Counted from the stretch's first letter, positions 26,279 to 35,668 are shown. The stretch is DNA of 64,000 bases from Azonexus hydrophilus DSM 23864 (GCF_000429605.1 NZ_AUCE01000016.1:62001-126000), one strand, 5' to 3'. The notes: generated by a model not told the origin, from the letters alone. Numbers and translations are program-made.

Positions 26279-27469
26279 ATGACAGAGAGCGATGTGCCTG
26301 TTTCACGACCTTTGCTGGTCAATTTACGTAGTCCCCAGCTTGCCTGCTGGTTGCTGGCGGTCACCGCCGGCGCCGCCATCGCGCTGGGATTTGCCGGTGG
26401 CTGGCCGGCTTACCTCGGCTGGCTGGGTGGTGGCGTGTTGCTGCTGTCGGCCTGGTTGTCGCTGCGTCTGGTCCGTGGCCTGGAGCAGGGGCTGGTGCAG
26501 ATCGACCGCTTCGCGCTGGAGTTGGCCGGCGGCAAGCTGGTGGCCCGTCTTGACGGCCGCGATTGCGGCGTTCTGGCGCCGCTGGCCGAGCGCCTGAACG
26601 GCATGGCCCGCTCGCTGGCCGGGCTGTTCCTGGTTTTCGCCCGGATGGCGCAGGAGATTTCCAGCGTCGCCAGCGAGAGCAAGCAGAACGCCAGCGGCGG
26701 CGATGCCGGTGTGCGCCGGCAGCGCGACATCACTTTTTCCTCGTCGGCCACGCTGGAGCAATTGACCGTCAGTCTCGGCGTCACCAGCGACAGTGCGCAG
26801 GGCGCCGCCGGCGTCGCCGAAGCATCGCGGCAGATGGCGCTGGCCGGCGCCAGTCGGGTCGGCAGCCTGTCCGACAGCCTGTCCGGCCTGGCCGCGACGG
26901 TGGAGCGCACGGCGGCCGGCGCGGCACGACTCGGCGAGCGCTCGCGCGAAATCGATACCATCGTTGGACTGATTTCCGATATTGCCACCCAGACCAATCT
27001 GCTGGCGCTCAATGCCGCCATCGAGGCGGCGCGCGCCGGCGAGCAGGGGCGCGGTTTTGCGGTTGTCGCCGACGAGGTGCGCAAGCTGGCTGAACGGACC
27101 AGCGTTGCCACCCGCGAGATCGGCGAGCGTATCGAGGGCGTCCGGCACGAAGTTGACGGGATGATCGCCGCCATGGCGCAGACCCGCGACGAGGCGACGA
27201 ACAGCCTGACCGATGCCGGCGAGGCGGTTGGCGAATTGCGCCGGGTCGAGGAAAACGCCCAGCGCACGCTGGAACTGATCCGCGACATCGCGGCCGCCAG
27301 CCGCGAACAGAGCGAGGCCGGGCAGAACATCGCCCGCGACATCGAGCAGGTGGCGCAACTGGCCGATGCCAACGAGCATCTGGTCAGCGAGAACAGCGAG
27401 CTGTCGCGTTACCTGAGCGAGCTGGCCGGGCAGTTGAACGGCGCCCTGAACCAATATCAATACGAGTGA
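26279..27469 (+). CDS. methyl-accepting chemotaxis protein without a periplasmic domain
   Basis: A 396-residue chemoreceptor. Two hydrophobic segments (about 21-39 and 43-64) are separated by only a few residues, so there is no extracytoplasmic ligand domain. A HAMP-like helix region follows (about 65-115), then the long coiled-coil signalling domain with the highly conserved tip [20 protein letters not shown] and [20 protein letters not shown] at 26279 has GAGGG before it. It is followed eight bases later by a NIT-like membrane protein, and preceded by a sigma-54 type promoter. It may sense through a partner or an internal signal. Confidence 0.93.
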   Translation: MTESDVPVSRPLLVNLRSPQLACWLLAVTAGAAIALGFAGGWPAYLGWLGGGVLLLSAWLSLRLVRGLEQGLVQIDRFALELAGGKLVARLDGRDCGVLAPLAERLNGMARSLAGLFLVFARMAQEISSVASESKQNASGGDAGVRRQRDITFSSSATLEQLTVSLGVTSDSAQGAAGVAEASRQMALAGASRVGSLSDSLSGLAATVERTAAGAARLGERSREIDTIVGLISDIATQTNLLALNAAIEAARAGEQGRGFAVVADEVRKLAERTSVATREIGERIEGVRHEVDGMIAAMAQTRDEATNSLTDAGEAVGELRRVEENAQRTLELIRDIAAASREQSEAGQNIARDIEQVAQLADANEHLVSENSELSRYLSELAGQLNGALNQYQYE

Positions 27470-27476
27470 GGCAACC

Positions 27477-28367
27477 ATGGATTGGGTCATTTATTCGCTC
27501 CTGGGCGCAGCCGTGCTGATCGCGCTGCTGACGCTGGTGCAACATCACCGGCACAGCCGGCGCGACGCCGGCCAGTCGCTCGAACTCAACCTCGACGCCT
27601 GCCGGACCTTGCTGGCACTGACGGCGCATTTCCAGCAGCACCGCGGCATGAGCTCGGCCTGGTTGGCCGGTGACAAGGGATTCGGCAGCAAGCTGGAGAA
27701 CAAGTCCCGGGAAATCGAGGGCCTGTTCCTGGCACTGCGGCCGCTGGCCGACAGCGAGTCCGGCAAACCCCATTCCTGTCTGACGGCCAACGAGCTCAGC
27801 CTGTTCCGGCATCGCTGGGGCGGTTTGCGCGAACGCCTGGGGCAGTTGTCGGTCGAGCAGAGCATCGTCGAGCACAGCCAGTTGATCGAACAGTTGCTGC
27901 GCTGGCTGGCCGCCCTTGGCGAAGCCCGCCTTGAGCCGCTGGTTGCCGGACGCGGTGAACGCAACCTGGTACGCAATTACGCGATCCGCCTGCCGGCGCT
28001 GACCGAATGCCTGGGCCAGGCGCGCGCCGTCGGCCTCAGCGTGACCACGCGTGGCCACTGCTCGGCGGTTGCCCGGGTGCGGCTGCTGTTCCTGATTGCC
28101 CGGGCCGAATCCATCCTCAAGCAGGCCGGCGAGGGCGGGGCGATGAACCGCCAGGCCGAGCATGCCGTCCAGCACATGGTGCGCTTGCTGCGTCAGCGGG
28201 TGCTCGGGGCCGGTGGGGTGGCGGTTGGCGCCCAGGAATACTTCGACGACGCAACGCGCGCAGTCGATGCGGTATTCGCGTGGATTGCCGACAACGGCCG
28301 GGTGTTGTCCGATGCCGGAATTGGTGCATCGGTCGGGCGCCCGGGGGGCAGTTATGCGCTTTCCTGA
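27477..28367 (+). CDS. membrane-anchored NIT-like sensor protein
   Basis: A 296-residue protein with one N-terminal membrane helix (about 4-21) and a mostly helical soluble part. The segment ALTAHFQQHRGMSSAWLAGDKGF followed by KLENKSREIEGLF resembles the first helix of nitrate/nitrite-sensing (NIT) domains, and the later VTTRGHCSAVARVRLLFLIARAESIL and QEYFDDATRAVDAVF fit the second helical half. It lacks any signalling domain of its own. Coupling to the receptor gene upstream (8-base gap) suggests that the two form one sensory unit. The ligand is inferred from the family and not proven. Confidence 0.7.
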   Translation: MDWVIYSLLGAAVLIALLTLVQHHRHSRRDAGQSLELNLDACRTLLALTAHFQQHRGMSSAWLAGDKGFGSKLENKSREIEGLFLALRPLADSESGKPHSCLTANELSLFRHRWGGLRERLGQLSVEQSIVEHSQLIEQLLRWLAALGEARLEPLVAGRGERNLVRNYAIRLPALTECLGQARAVGLSVTTRGHCSAVARVRLLFLIARAESILKQAGEGGAMNRQAEHAVQHMVRLLRQRVLGAGGVAVGAQEYFDDATRAVDAVFAWIADNGRVLSDAGIGASVGRPGGSYALS

Positions 28368-28454
28368 ATCATTTGCACCGTGCTGGTGCGTCACTGTTCG
28401 GAAGCTGGCGAATTATTATGTTTTTCCCGGAAATACTGCGAAAAGTGCTTGAAT

Positions 28455-28482
28455 TTGAGCAGGCAAGATTTTTGCTTATGAT
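28455..28482 (+). promoter_or_regulatory. probable sigma-70 promoter of the GGDEF-EAL gene
   Basis: TTGAGC at 28455-28460 and TATGAT at 28477-28482 are separated by 16 bases, 30 bases before the start codon at 28512, in a locally AT-rich stretch. Confidence 0.5.
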
Positions 28483-28511
28483 TCATCGTACTGACTCAAT
28501 GTATCTGCATC

Positions 28512-30644
28512 GTGAACGATATTGCACCACCCAACGGTTTTCTTCCTGTCCTGCGCAAGCGTCGTGAATCTGCCTGGAATGGCATCGACACTGATCGCGT
28601 GCTGCAGGTGCTTGTGCACAACCTGGATGGGATGGTCTTTCGCTGTGCCATTGACGAGCAGTGGACGATGCATTTCGTCAGCGATGGCAGTCGCGAGCTG
28701 ACCGGATACTGCCCGGACGAACTCGAATACAACAAGGTCACGTCGCTGGAGGTGATCACCTATCCGGAAGACCGGGCCGTGGTCCGCCGGGCGATTTCGA
28801 CGGCGATGGCCGGCAGCGGCCGTTACCGTGTCCAGTACCGGATCGTGCATCGGCGCGGTGCGGTCAAATGGGTGCTTGAACGCGGTGCCGTGGTGCTCGA
28901 CGAGAAAGGGCAGCGGGTACTCGAAGGCTTCATCGAGGATGTCACCGAACAGGTCGAGAGCCAGCGTCAACTGGCCGATGCCGAGCTGCGCTACCGCAGC
29001 ATTTTCGAGGATTCGGTGGTCGGCATGTTCCAGACCTCGATCGACGGTCATTACCTCGCCGCCAACCGGGCCTTGGCCGGACTCTACGGTTACGAGACGC
29101 CGGACGCACTGATCGCCGGCCTGTCCGACATCGCCGGCCGACTCTACGTCGAGGCCGGGCGTCGTGAGGAATTCAAGACCCTGATCCGCGAGCACGGGCG
29201 GGTGACCGATTTCGAATCCGAGGTCTATCGCCGCGACGGCAGCCGCATCTGGATTTCCGAACATGCCCACGTGGTGTACAGCCCGGAAGGCGAGGCGCTG
29301 TATTACGAAGGGACGGTCGAAGATGTGACCGCCCAGCACAATTACCGCCAACAACTCGAATACCAGGCGACGCACGATCCGCTGACCGGGCTGCCCAACC
29401 GCAATCTGCTCCAGGACCGACTGCAGCAATTGCTCAACCTGGCCCAGCGTCGGGGGACCAAGGGCTCGCTGGCCTTCGTCGATCTCGACAACTTCAAACT
29501 GATCAACGACAGCCTGGGGCACGGCGCCGGCGACAAACTGCTGGTCGAAGTGGCCCGCCGACTCAGGTCCTGCCTGCGCGATACCGACACCGTCGCCCGT
29601 TACGGTGGCGACGAATTCGTGCTCATCCTCGGCGACGATGGCGGCCTCAGCGACACCTTGCACATCCTGCGCCGGGTTCGCAACGCGATTGGCGAACCGG
29701 TCATGCTCGATGGCCAGGAAGTCCGCGTCGATTGCAGCATCGGCGTCAGCGTCTTTCCCGATGACGGCGCCGAGCTCGGCGTCCTGCTCCGCCATGCGGA
29801 CGCGGCCATGCACCATGCCAAGAAACTGGGCAAAGGGCAGTTCCAGTTCTACACCGAATCGCTGAATGCCGAGGCGCGTGATCGCCTGGCGCTCGACTCG
29901 GCGCTGCGTCGGGCAGTCGAGCAGGAAGAGTTGCACGTCGTCTATCAACCTAAGGTCGATGCGCGAGGCCGTCCCTTCGGTTTCGAGGCCCTGGTCCGCT
30001 GGGAGAGCGCCGAATTCGGCAGCGTGTCGCCGGTGCGCTTCATTCCGCTGGCCGAAGAGAATGGGCTGATCGGACAACTGACGGTTTTCGTGCTGCGCAC
30101 CGCCTGCCGGGAAGCGGCCAGGTGGCGGGCTGCCGGCCACGGGCATCTGCGCGTGGCGGTCAATATTTCGCCCAGCCTGTTTCGCGAAAAGGATCTGGCC
30201 GCGCTGGTCCGCGCTGTTCTCGCCGAAGCCGGCCTGCCGCCGGAAAACCTCGAACTCGAGATCACCGAGGGCGTGCTGATGGGCGACGTCCAGCGCACGC
30301 TGGCCGTGCTCAATGAACTGAAAGCGATGGGCGTCTACATCGCGGTCGACGACTTCGGCACGGGTTATTCCTCGCTCGCCTACCTCAAGCGTTTCCCGAT
30401 CGACATTCTCAAGGTCGACCGCTCCTTCGTGCTCGAATGCGATCAGGGCAATGGCGGACTGGCGATTACCCGCGCCATCGTTTCACTGGCGCACAGCCTG
30501 AACCTGCGGGTAGTCGCCGAAGGGGTTGAACAGCAGACTCAGCTTGCCGTGCTCAATGCGCTCGGTTGTCAGGAATTCCAGGGTTATTACTTTGCCCGGC
30601 CGATGCCGGTCGAGCAAATCGCCGCCTATCTGGCCGGTGGTTGA
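28512..30644 (+). CDS. PAS-PAS-GGDEF-EAL c-di-GMP protein
   Basis: A 710-residue cytoplasmic protein. PAS domains lie at about 30-155 and 160-280, a GGDEF domain at about 290-450, and an EAL domain at about 460-705. The cyclase active-site loop is intact (RYGGDEFVLIL). The EAL signature is FGFEALVRW, with the metal and substrate residues in NISPSLFREKD, ELEITEGVLM, AVDDFGTGYSSLAYL, KVDRSFV and VAEGVEQ. Both synthesis and hydrolysis of c-di-GMP are therefore possible; which dominates cannot be read. There is no membrane segment, so the PAS domains sense internal cues. The start is GTG at 28512, with no strong Shine-Dalgarno. Confidence 0.93.
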   Translation: MNDIAPPNGFLPVLRKRRESAWNGIDTDRVLQVLVHNLDGMVFRCAIDEQWTMHFVSDGSRELTGYCPDELEYNKVTSLEVITYPEDRAVVRRAISTAMAGSGRYRVQYRIVHRRGAVKWVLERGAVVLDEKGQRVLEGFIEDVTEQVESQRQLADAELRYRSIFEDSVVGMFQTSIDGHYLAANRALAGLYGYETPDALIAGLSDIAGRLYVEAGRREEFKTLIREHGRVTDFESEVYRRDGSRIWISEHAHVVYSPEGEALYYEGTVEDVTAQHNYRQQLEYQATHDPLTGLPNRNLLQDRLQQLLNLAQRRGTKGSLAFVDLDNFKLINDSLGHGAGDKLLVEVARRLRSCLRDTDTVARYGGDEFVLILGDDGGLSDTLHILRRVRNAIGEPVMLDGQEVRVDCSIGVSVFPDDGAELGVLLRHADAAMHHAKKLGKGQFQFYTESLNAEARDRLALDSALRRAVEQEELHVVYQPKVDARGRPFGFEALVRWESAEFGSVSPVRFIPLAEENGLIGQLTVFVLRTACREAARWRAAGHGHLRVAVNISPSLFREKDLAALVRAVLAEAGLPPENLELEITEGVLMGDVQRTLAVLNELKAMGVYIAVDDFGTGYSSLAYLKRFPIDILKVDRSFVLECDQGNGGLAITRAIVSLAHSLNLRVVAEGVEQQTQLAVLNALGCQEFQGYYFARPMPVEQIAAYLAGG

Positions 30645-30715
30645 AAAAATGCCGGACCCCGCGATCAGCGTCGGGAATCCGGCAAAGGCCGGCACCGCGG
30701 TGTGCCGGCGGGGGT

Positions 30716-31699
30716 TCAGGCCTTGTTCAGACTGAGGATGCTCGATTTTCGGTATTCCTCGTTCGGGAAGACGCGACCGCTCACCAGGGTCTCGAAAATG
30801 TGCTCGAAGACAATGCCGGGTTGGCCCTTCTTGAGGCCGGAACGGAAGTAGGAATGCCCTTTGGGCGGATCGTAAAGTGTATTGACGTCATCGCAATCGA
30901 CGGCGTAGACGTTCTTCGGCGTCAGCTCCATGTTTTCCGGTCCGGAGTGGCCAAGTCGGCGTGAAGCCTCGCCGTTCTTCAGGTTGGAGACCTTGCTGGC
31001 GCGCAGCGCCAGGTCGTCGGAGGCGTAATAAACGATGACGTTGCGCGAGGCATGGCTGATCAGTTCGCCTGCCTCACCCTTGTGCAGCGATTCGTTGAGA
31101 ATGTCGGCGGCGACCATGAAGGTGTTGCGGAAGAGCAGCGGTAAACCCTGCGGCTGGTCGTAGTGTTTCCAGTTGGAGAGCGTCTGGCGCAGTACCCGGT
31201 TGCCCATCGAATGCGCCAGCAGGTTGATCCGCTTCAGGCAGGGATCGTCTTCCGGGTTGTATTCGACCGAGTTGCGCCATTCCATGAAGCGCTGCATCAC
31301 CCGGGCGAAGGTGAAGGCACTCTGGTCGGCAGCCTTCTGGTCGTCCCAGTAGTCCTTGATGATGCCGAGGTCGGCGTCGCATGGCCAGACCAGCGGCAGC
31401 ACCAGGACTTCACCAGACTTCTTCTTGTCGCACAGCTTCTGCAATTCCTCGGTCGCTGCGAAAACATCTTCCGGCAGATTGGAGAAACCGTGGATGTATA
31501 CCAGCACCTGCCGGACTTTCGCCGCTTTCAACGACTTCAGCAGGTTCATGCTGCCGATTTCCTCGTATTTCCCCTTCTTGTGTCGGGTGCAGCAGAAGAA
31601 GCTGCGGCTCGACGAATTGTTCTGCAGGTCGAACACGAAATCCTTGTTCAGCGCGGGTTCCGTGTTAACCGTCGGCATGCGGCTGGTGATGAACAGCAT
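30716..31699 (-). CDS. alpha/beta hydrolase (DUF900-like)
   Basis: A 327-residue protein with an alpha/beta hydrolase core. The oxyanion-hole strand is VLVYIHGFSN, the nucleophile elbow is LLAHSMGNRV (Ser in AHSMG), and the charge-relay Asp may be in YYASDDLAL with the His in PPKGHSYF. It fits the DUF900 / Hydrolase_10 group, of unknown substrate. There is no signal peptide, so it is probably cytoplasmic. ATG at 31699. The gene has lower GC content than its neighbours and stands alone, convergent with the GGDEF-EAL gene; both points are consistent with acquisition but are not proof. Confidence 0.8.
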   Translation of the reverse strand: MLFITSRMPTVNTEPALNKDFVFDLQNNSSSRSFFCCTRHKKGKYEEIGSMNLLKSLKAAKVRQVLVYIHGFSNLPEDVFAATEELQKLCDKKKSGEVLVLPLVWPCDADLGIIKDYWDDQKAADQSAFTFARVMQRFMEWRNSVEYNPEDDPCLKRINLLAHSMGNRVLRQTLSNWKHYDQPQGLPLLFRNTFMVAADILNESLHKGEAGELISHASRNVIVYYASDDLALRASKVSNLKNGEASRRLGHSGPENMELTPKNVYAVDCDDVNTLYDPPKGHSYFRSGLKKGQPGIVFEHIFETLVSGRVFPNEEYRKSSILSLNKA

Positions 31700-31827
31700 C
31701 GGCTTTCTCCCGTGAGTATTTGCGTAGCGCCTCCGCAGGCGATTGTCATCAAGCTTAGTAGCTGAATGGAATATGTCAATCGGTTTGTTTGGGCGTCGCG
31801 GGCGACGGCGTGCTGCCGGAAATTGGG

Positions 31828-32061
31828 TCAGGTTTCGGCGATCTGGCGTAGTCGCCAGTTATGTTCCGCGGCGCGCCGGGAGATTTCGCGGTTGAGCGCT
31901 GTCTGTTGCTGGCCGAAGGCGTCGCGTTCGCCATGATTGCGGCTGGCGGCTTCAATGCTGCGCAAGCAGCGCCAGCGATAGCCTTGGCGGGTCCGGAACA
32001 GTCGCATCTCTTCCTTGGGGTGATGCACACGGCAGCAATAGCAAAACAGCATCTCTGTCAT
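31828..32061 (-). CDS. small Cys/His-rich protein, possible zinc-binding
   Basis: A 77-residue protein with an N-terminal CYCC then HHPKEEMRLF and a later Cys in RWRCLRSIEAAS, a pattern that could bind zinc. A helical, polar C-terminus follows. ATG at 32061 is preceded by GAGG six bases upstream, a good ribosome binding site, which argues that it is a real gene. I do not recognise the family. It lies between the hydrolase and the cold-shock/Excalibur gene, all on the minus strand. Confidence 0.6.
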   Translation of the reverse strand: MTEMLFCYCCRVHHPKEEMRLFRTRQGYRWRCLRSIEAASRNHGERDAFGQQQTALNREISRRAAEHNWRLRQIAET

Positions 32062-32170
32062 TACAACCTCGCGGGAAAGGTGTCGTTGCCAGATCAGCTT
32101 GCCAATGGCGTGTTACGGCAGGATGAAGGCTGTGCTTCCCGCTCGAGACGTCTGCTGTGACGGCTGAGGG

Positions 32171-32719
32171 TTAGCAGGGGCCGGCTTCGCAAGGCCAGCC
32201 ATCGCCATCCCCGTCCATTTTTACGTCCGGGCAGTGACGCAGAAAATATTTCGCTTCGGCGCACGACGTCATCTGGGAACAGTGCTGGCGCCCGTCGCAT
32301 CGAAAGCTTGGCGAGGCTGGTCCGGGCGTTGCTATCTGGGGCGCCGGCGGTGCGAGGATACGGTCGCGCTGGATGAACGCGGTGTAGCTGTAGTAGCCGA
32401 GACCGGCAATCAGCAACGCCGGTAACAGCCGTCCGAGCCAGCCTGTTCCGCGCCGTTCTTCAGCGCGCCGGGGTGGCTGCGCGCCTTGCGCTGCTTTTCC
32501 GACCGTTGTCCGATCGTGACAAAGCAGCCGTTTCGCCTGCTTCTTGCCGTCGGCGCTGGTTTCGATTTCGAAGCTCAGGCGTTCGCCGATGCGCGGACGG
32601 ATGCCGTCGCGCGGGAAGGCGGAGACGTGAACGAATATTTCCGGACCGCCGTTGTTCGGCGCGATGAAGCCGAATCCGCGGTCGTCATTCCATTGTTTGA
32701 GCGTGCCTTCGATGCGCAT
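32171..32719 (-). CDS. cold-shock domain / membrane / Excalibur fusion protein
   Basis: A 182-residue protein with three parts. Residues 1-68 form a cold-shock nucleic-acid-binding domain (RGFGFIAPNNGGPEIFVHVS contains RNP-1-like GFGFI and RNP-2-like IFVHVS). Residues about 95-115 are a membrane helix (LLPALLIAGLGYYSYTAFI). Residues 140-182 are an Excalibur calcium-binding domain with six Cys and DGDGDGWPCE. The topology would put the nucleic-acid-binding part in the cytoplasm and the calcium-binding part outside. This fusion has been seen in other proteobacteria, but its role is unknown. ATG at 32719. Confidence 0.88.
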   Translation of the reverse strand: MRIEGTLKQWNDDRGFGFIAPNNGGPEIFVHVSAFPRDGIRPRIGERLSFEIETSADGKKQAKRLLCHDRTTVGKAAQGAQPPRRAEERRGTGWLGRLLPALLIAGLGYYSYTAFIQRDRILAPPAPQIATPGPASPSFRCDGRQHCSQMTSCAEAKYFLRHCPDVKMDGDGDGWPCEAGPC

Positions 32720-32821
32720 GATGTTTTCGCTGGTTCAGTACGGCCGATTATGTCGATCGGTTTCCCGTCATGCAATTGTTTTTCCCGATCCGCCGGAAAC
32801 AGGGGGGGGCAGGTGGTCGGC

Positions 32822-34510
32822 TTACTCCAGGTACTCGATCATCAACTGCGGATTCTCGACGCCCATGTATTCATTGACCGACAGCCGATAGGCAGCGCGG
32901 GTGTTGTGGCCGGGCTGGGTCGAGAAATTGAACTGGATCGCCTCGATCCGGCTGTTGCCCTTGCGCAGCCGCAGTTTCAGGTGCTTTTCCTTGAGCACGC
33001 GCTGTTGTTCGACTTCGAATTCGTCGACGAACAGCGGCGCCGGGAAGCCCTGGCCCCAGATTTCGTTTTCCAGGAGCTTGGCGGTTTCCAGGCTGATGTA
33101 GCCGCCTTCGAGTGGGCCGTCGGTTTCCAGCGTGCGGGTGAGGTCGGACGGGGCGAGGAGTTCGCCGGCGACTTCGGCGAACATGGCCTGGAAGCGTTCG
33201 AAATCGCCGGCCCGGAGGGTCGCGCCGGCGGCCATCGCGTGGCCGCCGAAGCGGACGAGCAGGCCGGGGGCGCGCTTGGCGACGAGGTCGAGCGCGTCAC
33301 GCAGATGCAGGCCGGGGATTGAGCGGCCGGAACCCTTGACGATATCGCCTTCGCCCTGGGCAAAGGCGAACACTGGCCGGTGCAGCTTGTCCTTGATGCG
33401 CGAGGCGAGGATGCCGACGACGCCTTCGTGCCATCCCGGGTCGAACAGGGCGACGCCGGGTGCGGCGGCATCGACGTCCATCGACTCAAGCAGGGCGAGC
33501 GCCTGTTCCTGCATGCCGGCCTCGATTTCGCGGCGTTCGCGGTTGAAGTTGTCGAGTTCCTGGGCGATGTTGAGCGCCCGCGCCGGGTCGTCGGTGAGCA
33601 GGCATTCGACGCCCAGACGCATGTCGGCGAGGCGGCCGGCGGCGTTCAGGCGCGGCCCGATCAGGAAGCCGAGGTCGAAGGCGGTGGCTTTGCGCGGATC
33701 GCGCCCGGCCGCCTTGAACAGCGCCGCGATGCCCGGCTGCAGCCGGCCGGCGCGCATGCGCTTGAGGCCCTGGCTGACCAGGATGCGATTGTTGCGGTCG
33801 AGTTTGACGACGTCGGCGACGGTGCCCAGCGCCACGAGGTCGAGCAGGTCGGCGAAGTTCGGTTCCGGGCGCTCGGCGAAAAAGCCGCGCTCGCGCAATT
33901 CGGCGCGTAGTGCCAGCATTACGTAGAACATCACGCCGACACCGGCGATGCATTTCGACGGGAAGTCGCAGCCGGGCTGGTTGGGATTGACGATGCAGTC
34001 GGCGTCGGGGAGCGATTCGCCGGGCAGGTGATGGTCGGTGATCAGCGTGGCGATGCCGTGCTGCTGGGCGCGGGCGACGCCTTCGAGGCTGGCGATGCCG
34101 TTGTCGACGGTGATGATCAGGTCCGGCGATTGCTGCGCAGCGACATCGACGATCTCCGGCGACAGCCCGTAGCCGAGCTTGAAGCGGTCGGGCAGCAGGA
34201 AATCGACGTCGGCACCGAGCGCTTTCAAGGCGCGCATGCCGACGGCGGTGGCGGTGGCGCCGTCGCAGTCGTAGTCGCCGATGATCAGCATTTTTGCCTC
34301 GGCCTCGATGGCGTCGGCGAGCAGGCTGGCGGCGTCGCCGGCGTGGGTCAGCGCGGTGGGCGGCAGCAGGGATTTCAGCTCGTAATCGAGTTCGGCCTTG
34401 TCGGTAACGCCGCGCGCGGCGTAGAGCCGGGCGAGCAGGGGATGCAGGCCCTGTTGTTCGAGTTGCCAGACGGTACGCTGGGGCGCGCTGCGGGTGACGA
34501 TGCGGGTCAA
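32822..34510 (-). CDS. recJ: single-stranded-DNA-specific exonuclease RecJ
   Basis: A 562-residue DHH-family 5'-3' exonuclease of recombination and mismatch repair. The catalytic motifs are IIGDYDCDGATATAVG, IITVDNGIAS, LITDHHLPGE and DLVALGTVADVV. The second domain has SGRSIPGLHLRDAL and FGGHAMAAG, followed by the OB-fold region to the C-terminus. The start is TTG at 34510, overlapping the stop of the upstream gene (TTGA), with GGAAGGA seven bases before it. Family length is normal. The upstream in-frame extension lies within the preceding gene. Confidence 0.95.
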   Translation of the reverse strand: MTRIVTRSAPQRTVWQLEQQGLHPLLARLYAARGVTDKAELDYELKSLLPPTALTHAGDAASLLADAIEAEAKMLIIGDYDCDGATATAVGMRALKALGADVDFLLPDRFKLGYGLSPEIVDVAAQQSPDLIITVDNGIASLEGVARAQQHGIATLITDHHLPGESLPDADCIVNPNQPGCDFPSKCIAGVGVMFYVMLALRAELRERGFFAERPEPNFADLLDLVALGTVADVVKLDRNNRILVSQGLKRMRAGRLQPGIAALFKAAGRDPRKATAFDLGFLIGPRLNAAGRLADMRLGVECLLTDDPARALNIAQELDNFNRERREIEAGMQEQALALLESMDVDAAAPGVALFDPGWHEGVVGILASRIKDKLHRPVFAFAQGEGDIVKGSGRSIPGLHLRDALDLVAKRAPGLLVRFGGHAMAAGATLRAGDFERFQAMFAEVAGELLAPSDLTRTLETDGPLEGGYISLETAKLLENEIWGQGFPAPLFVDEFEVEQQRVLKEKHLKLRLRKGNSRIEAIQFNFSTQPGHNTRAAYRLSVNEYMGVENPQLMIEYLE

Positions 34511-35544
34511 GACGGTCTTCCTTCCGGCGCTGTGGCGGCCAGCGCGTTGGCAATGGCGGCCGGCGAGCGGCCCTTCTTCCAGAATTTCCAGCGCTCGCCG
34601 CCGGTGATTGTCCACTGCAGCCGGCCGTAGATGGTCGGGGCGACGATGTCGAGCTGGTGCACGGTCTTGCCCTGTTGCGCGCGCAGCGGGGCGAACCAGT
34701 GGCTGTCCAGATCGGTAAACGCCTGCCGCCAGCCTTCCGGGTTTTCGTAGAGGATGGTCGGCAGCAATTGATCAAGCACGACCAGCGGCGCCTGCACCTT
34801 GGCGGCGAGCACTTCACCCAGATTTTCCGGTCGGCCATGCACGGCCAAGCAGGCAGCGCGGCCCAGGCCGACGGCCAGCGTATCATCGGCGAACAGCGCA
34901 TCGAAGGCTGCCGCCGGCTGCCCGGCAGTCCCCGCACCCCACAACCACAGGCTGTTGATCGCCGGCTTGCCGGCGCCGGCCCGCGCCGCGTTGACCGGGT
35001 GTAAATGCAGGAACATCTGCACTTCGTTCAGCCAGCGGTGCAGCGGCGAAGTCTTGTCGCTCAGGTCGCTGTCCATGCGCCGCCCGGCGACGGCGGAAAG
35101 CGGCGCAGCGACATGCTCGGCCGGCTGATGCAGACGCAGATACCAGCGCCGCGCCGTCGCCGCATGAAACACGCCGATGTCGGCGAACTCGGCATTCAGC
35201 GCTGCCACCAGCGCCTGCGCCTCAGTCTCGTCCACATCGAAAGCCCCGGCATCGGCAAGCACGATGCGCTCGTGATGAAAACGCAGATGCACCGGATCGG
35301 CGCACAGCCAGTGCCCATCTTCGGCGACCGCACCCGCTTCGCCCAAGCGCCGGAACGCCGCCGGTCCACCAGCCGGCACACCGAACAGCTCGACCAACGA
35401 TTGTTCGAGCGAAACCGGCGCCGAACGCCGGAACACCGCATGCCCGTCCAACCACTCGAAACCCGGCGCCGGCAACTTGTCCAGCGTCAACGGGTCGCCC
35501 GGTTCGGGCCAGATCAATTCGGGAACAAGCAGGGTCAGGCGCAC
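34507..35544 (-). CDS. RpfE-like conserved protein upstream of recJ
   Basis: A 345-residue soluble protein, resembling the proteobacterial family annotated RpfE or phosphoglycerate-mutase-like and often found next to recJ. The start RLTLLVPELIWPEP, the central CADPVHLRFHHERIVLADA, and the LNEVQMFLHLHPVNAARAGAGKPAINSLWLWG segment are visible. No catalytic motif can be assigned. It overlaps recJ by four bases and is surely cotranscribed with it. The function is unknown; the family assignment is from memory of gene order and sequence style. Confidence 0.7.
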   Translation of the reverse strand: MRLTLLVPELIWPEPGDPLTLDKLPAPGFEWLDGHAVFRRSAPVSLEQSLVELFGVPAGGPAAFRRLGEAGAVAEDGHWLCADPVHLRFHHERIVLADAGAFDVDETEAQALVAALNAEFADIGVFHAATARRWYLRLHQPAEHVAAPLSAVAGRRMDSDLSDKTSPLHRWLNEVQMFLHLHPVNAARAGAGKPAINSLWLWGAGTAGQPAAAFDALFADDTLAVGLGRAACLAVHGRPENLGEVLAAKVQAPLVVLDQLLPTILYENPEGWRQAFTDLDSHWFAPLRAQQGKTVHQLDIVAPTIYGRLQWTITGGERWKFWKKGRSPAAIANALAATAPEGRPS

Positions 35545-35614
35545 GGTACAGCACTCATCGGGGGAAGGCGCGAGTTTATCACTGCGGCGGGGGGCGCTTG
35601 CGGTGGGTGTTGAT

Positions 35615-35634
35615 CAGTGGTTGATAAACCACTG
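35615..35634. repeat. inverted repeat upstream of the hybrid kinase
   Basis: CAGTGGTT, centre GATA, AACCACTG forms a perfect 8-bp inverted repeat 35 bases before the kinase start. It may be an operator or a hairpin; there is no T-run, so it is not an intrinsic terminator. Confidence 0.5.
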
Positions 35635-35668
35635 GACGATGTCTTGCGCCCCATAGTAGTGTTTCTTC

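Noticed and set aside
31776..32030. 84-codon minus-strand ORF overlapping the CYCC protein
   Set aside because: It is another frame of the same region; the 77-codon ORF has the better ribosome binding site and Cys/His pattern.
35633..35648. Sigma-54-like site before the hybrid kinase
   Set aside because: TGGACG-N5-TTGCG has GG-N10-GC spacing, but the -24 core is poor and the start of transcription would fall about ten bases from the ATG with no ribosome binding site.
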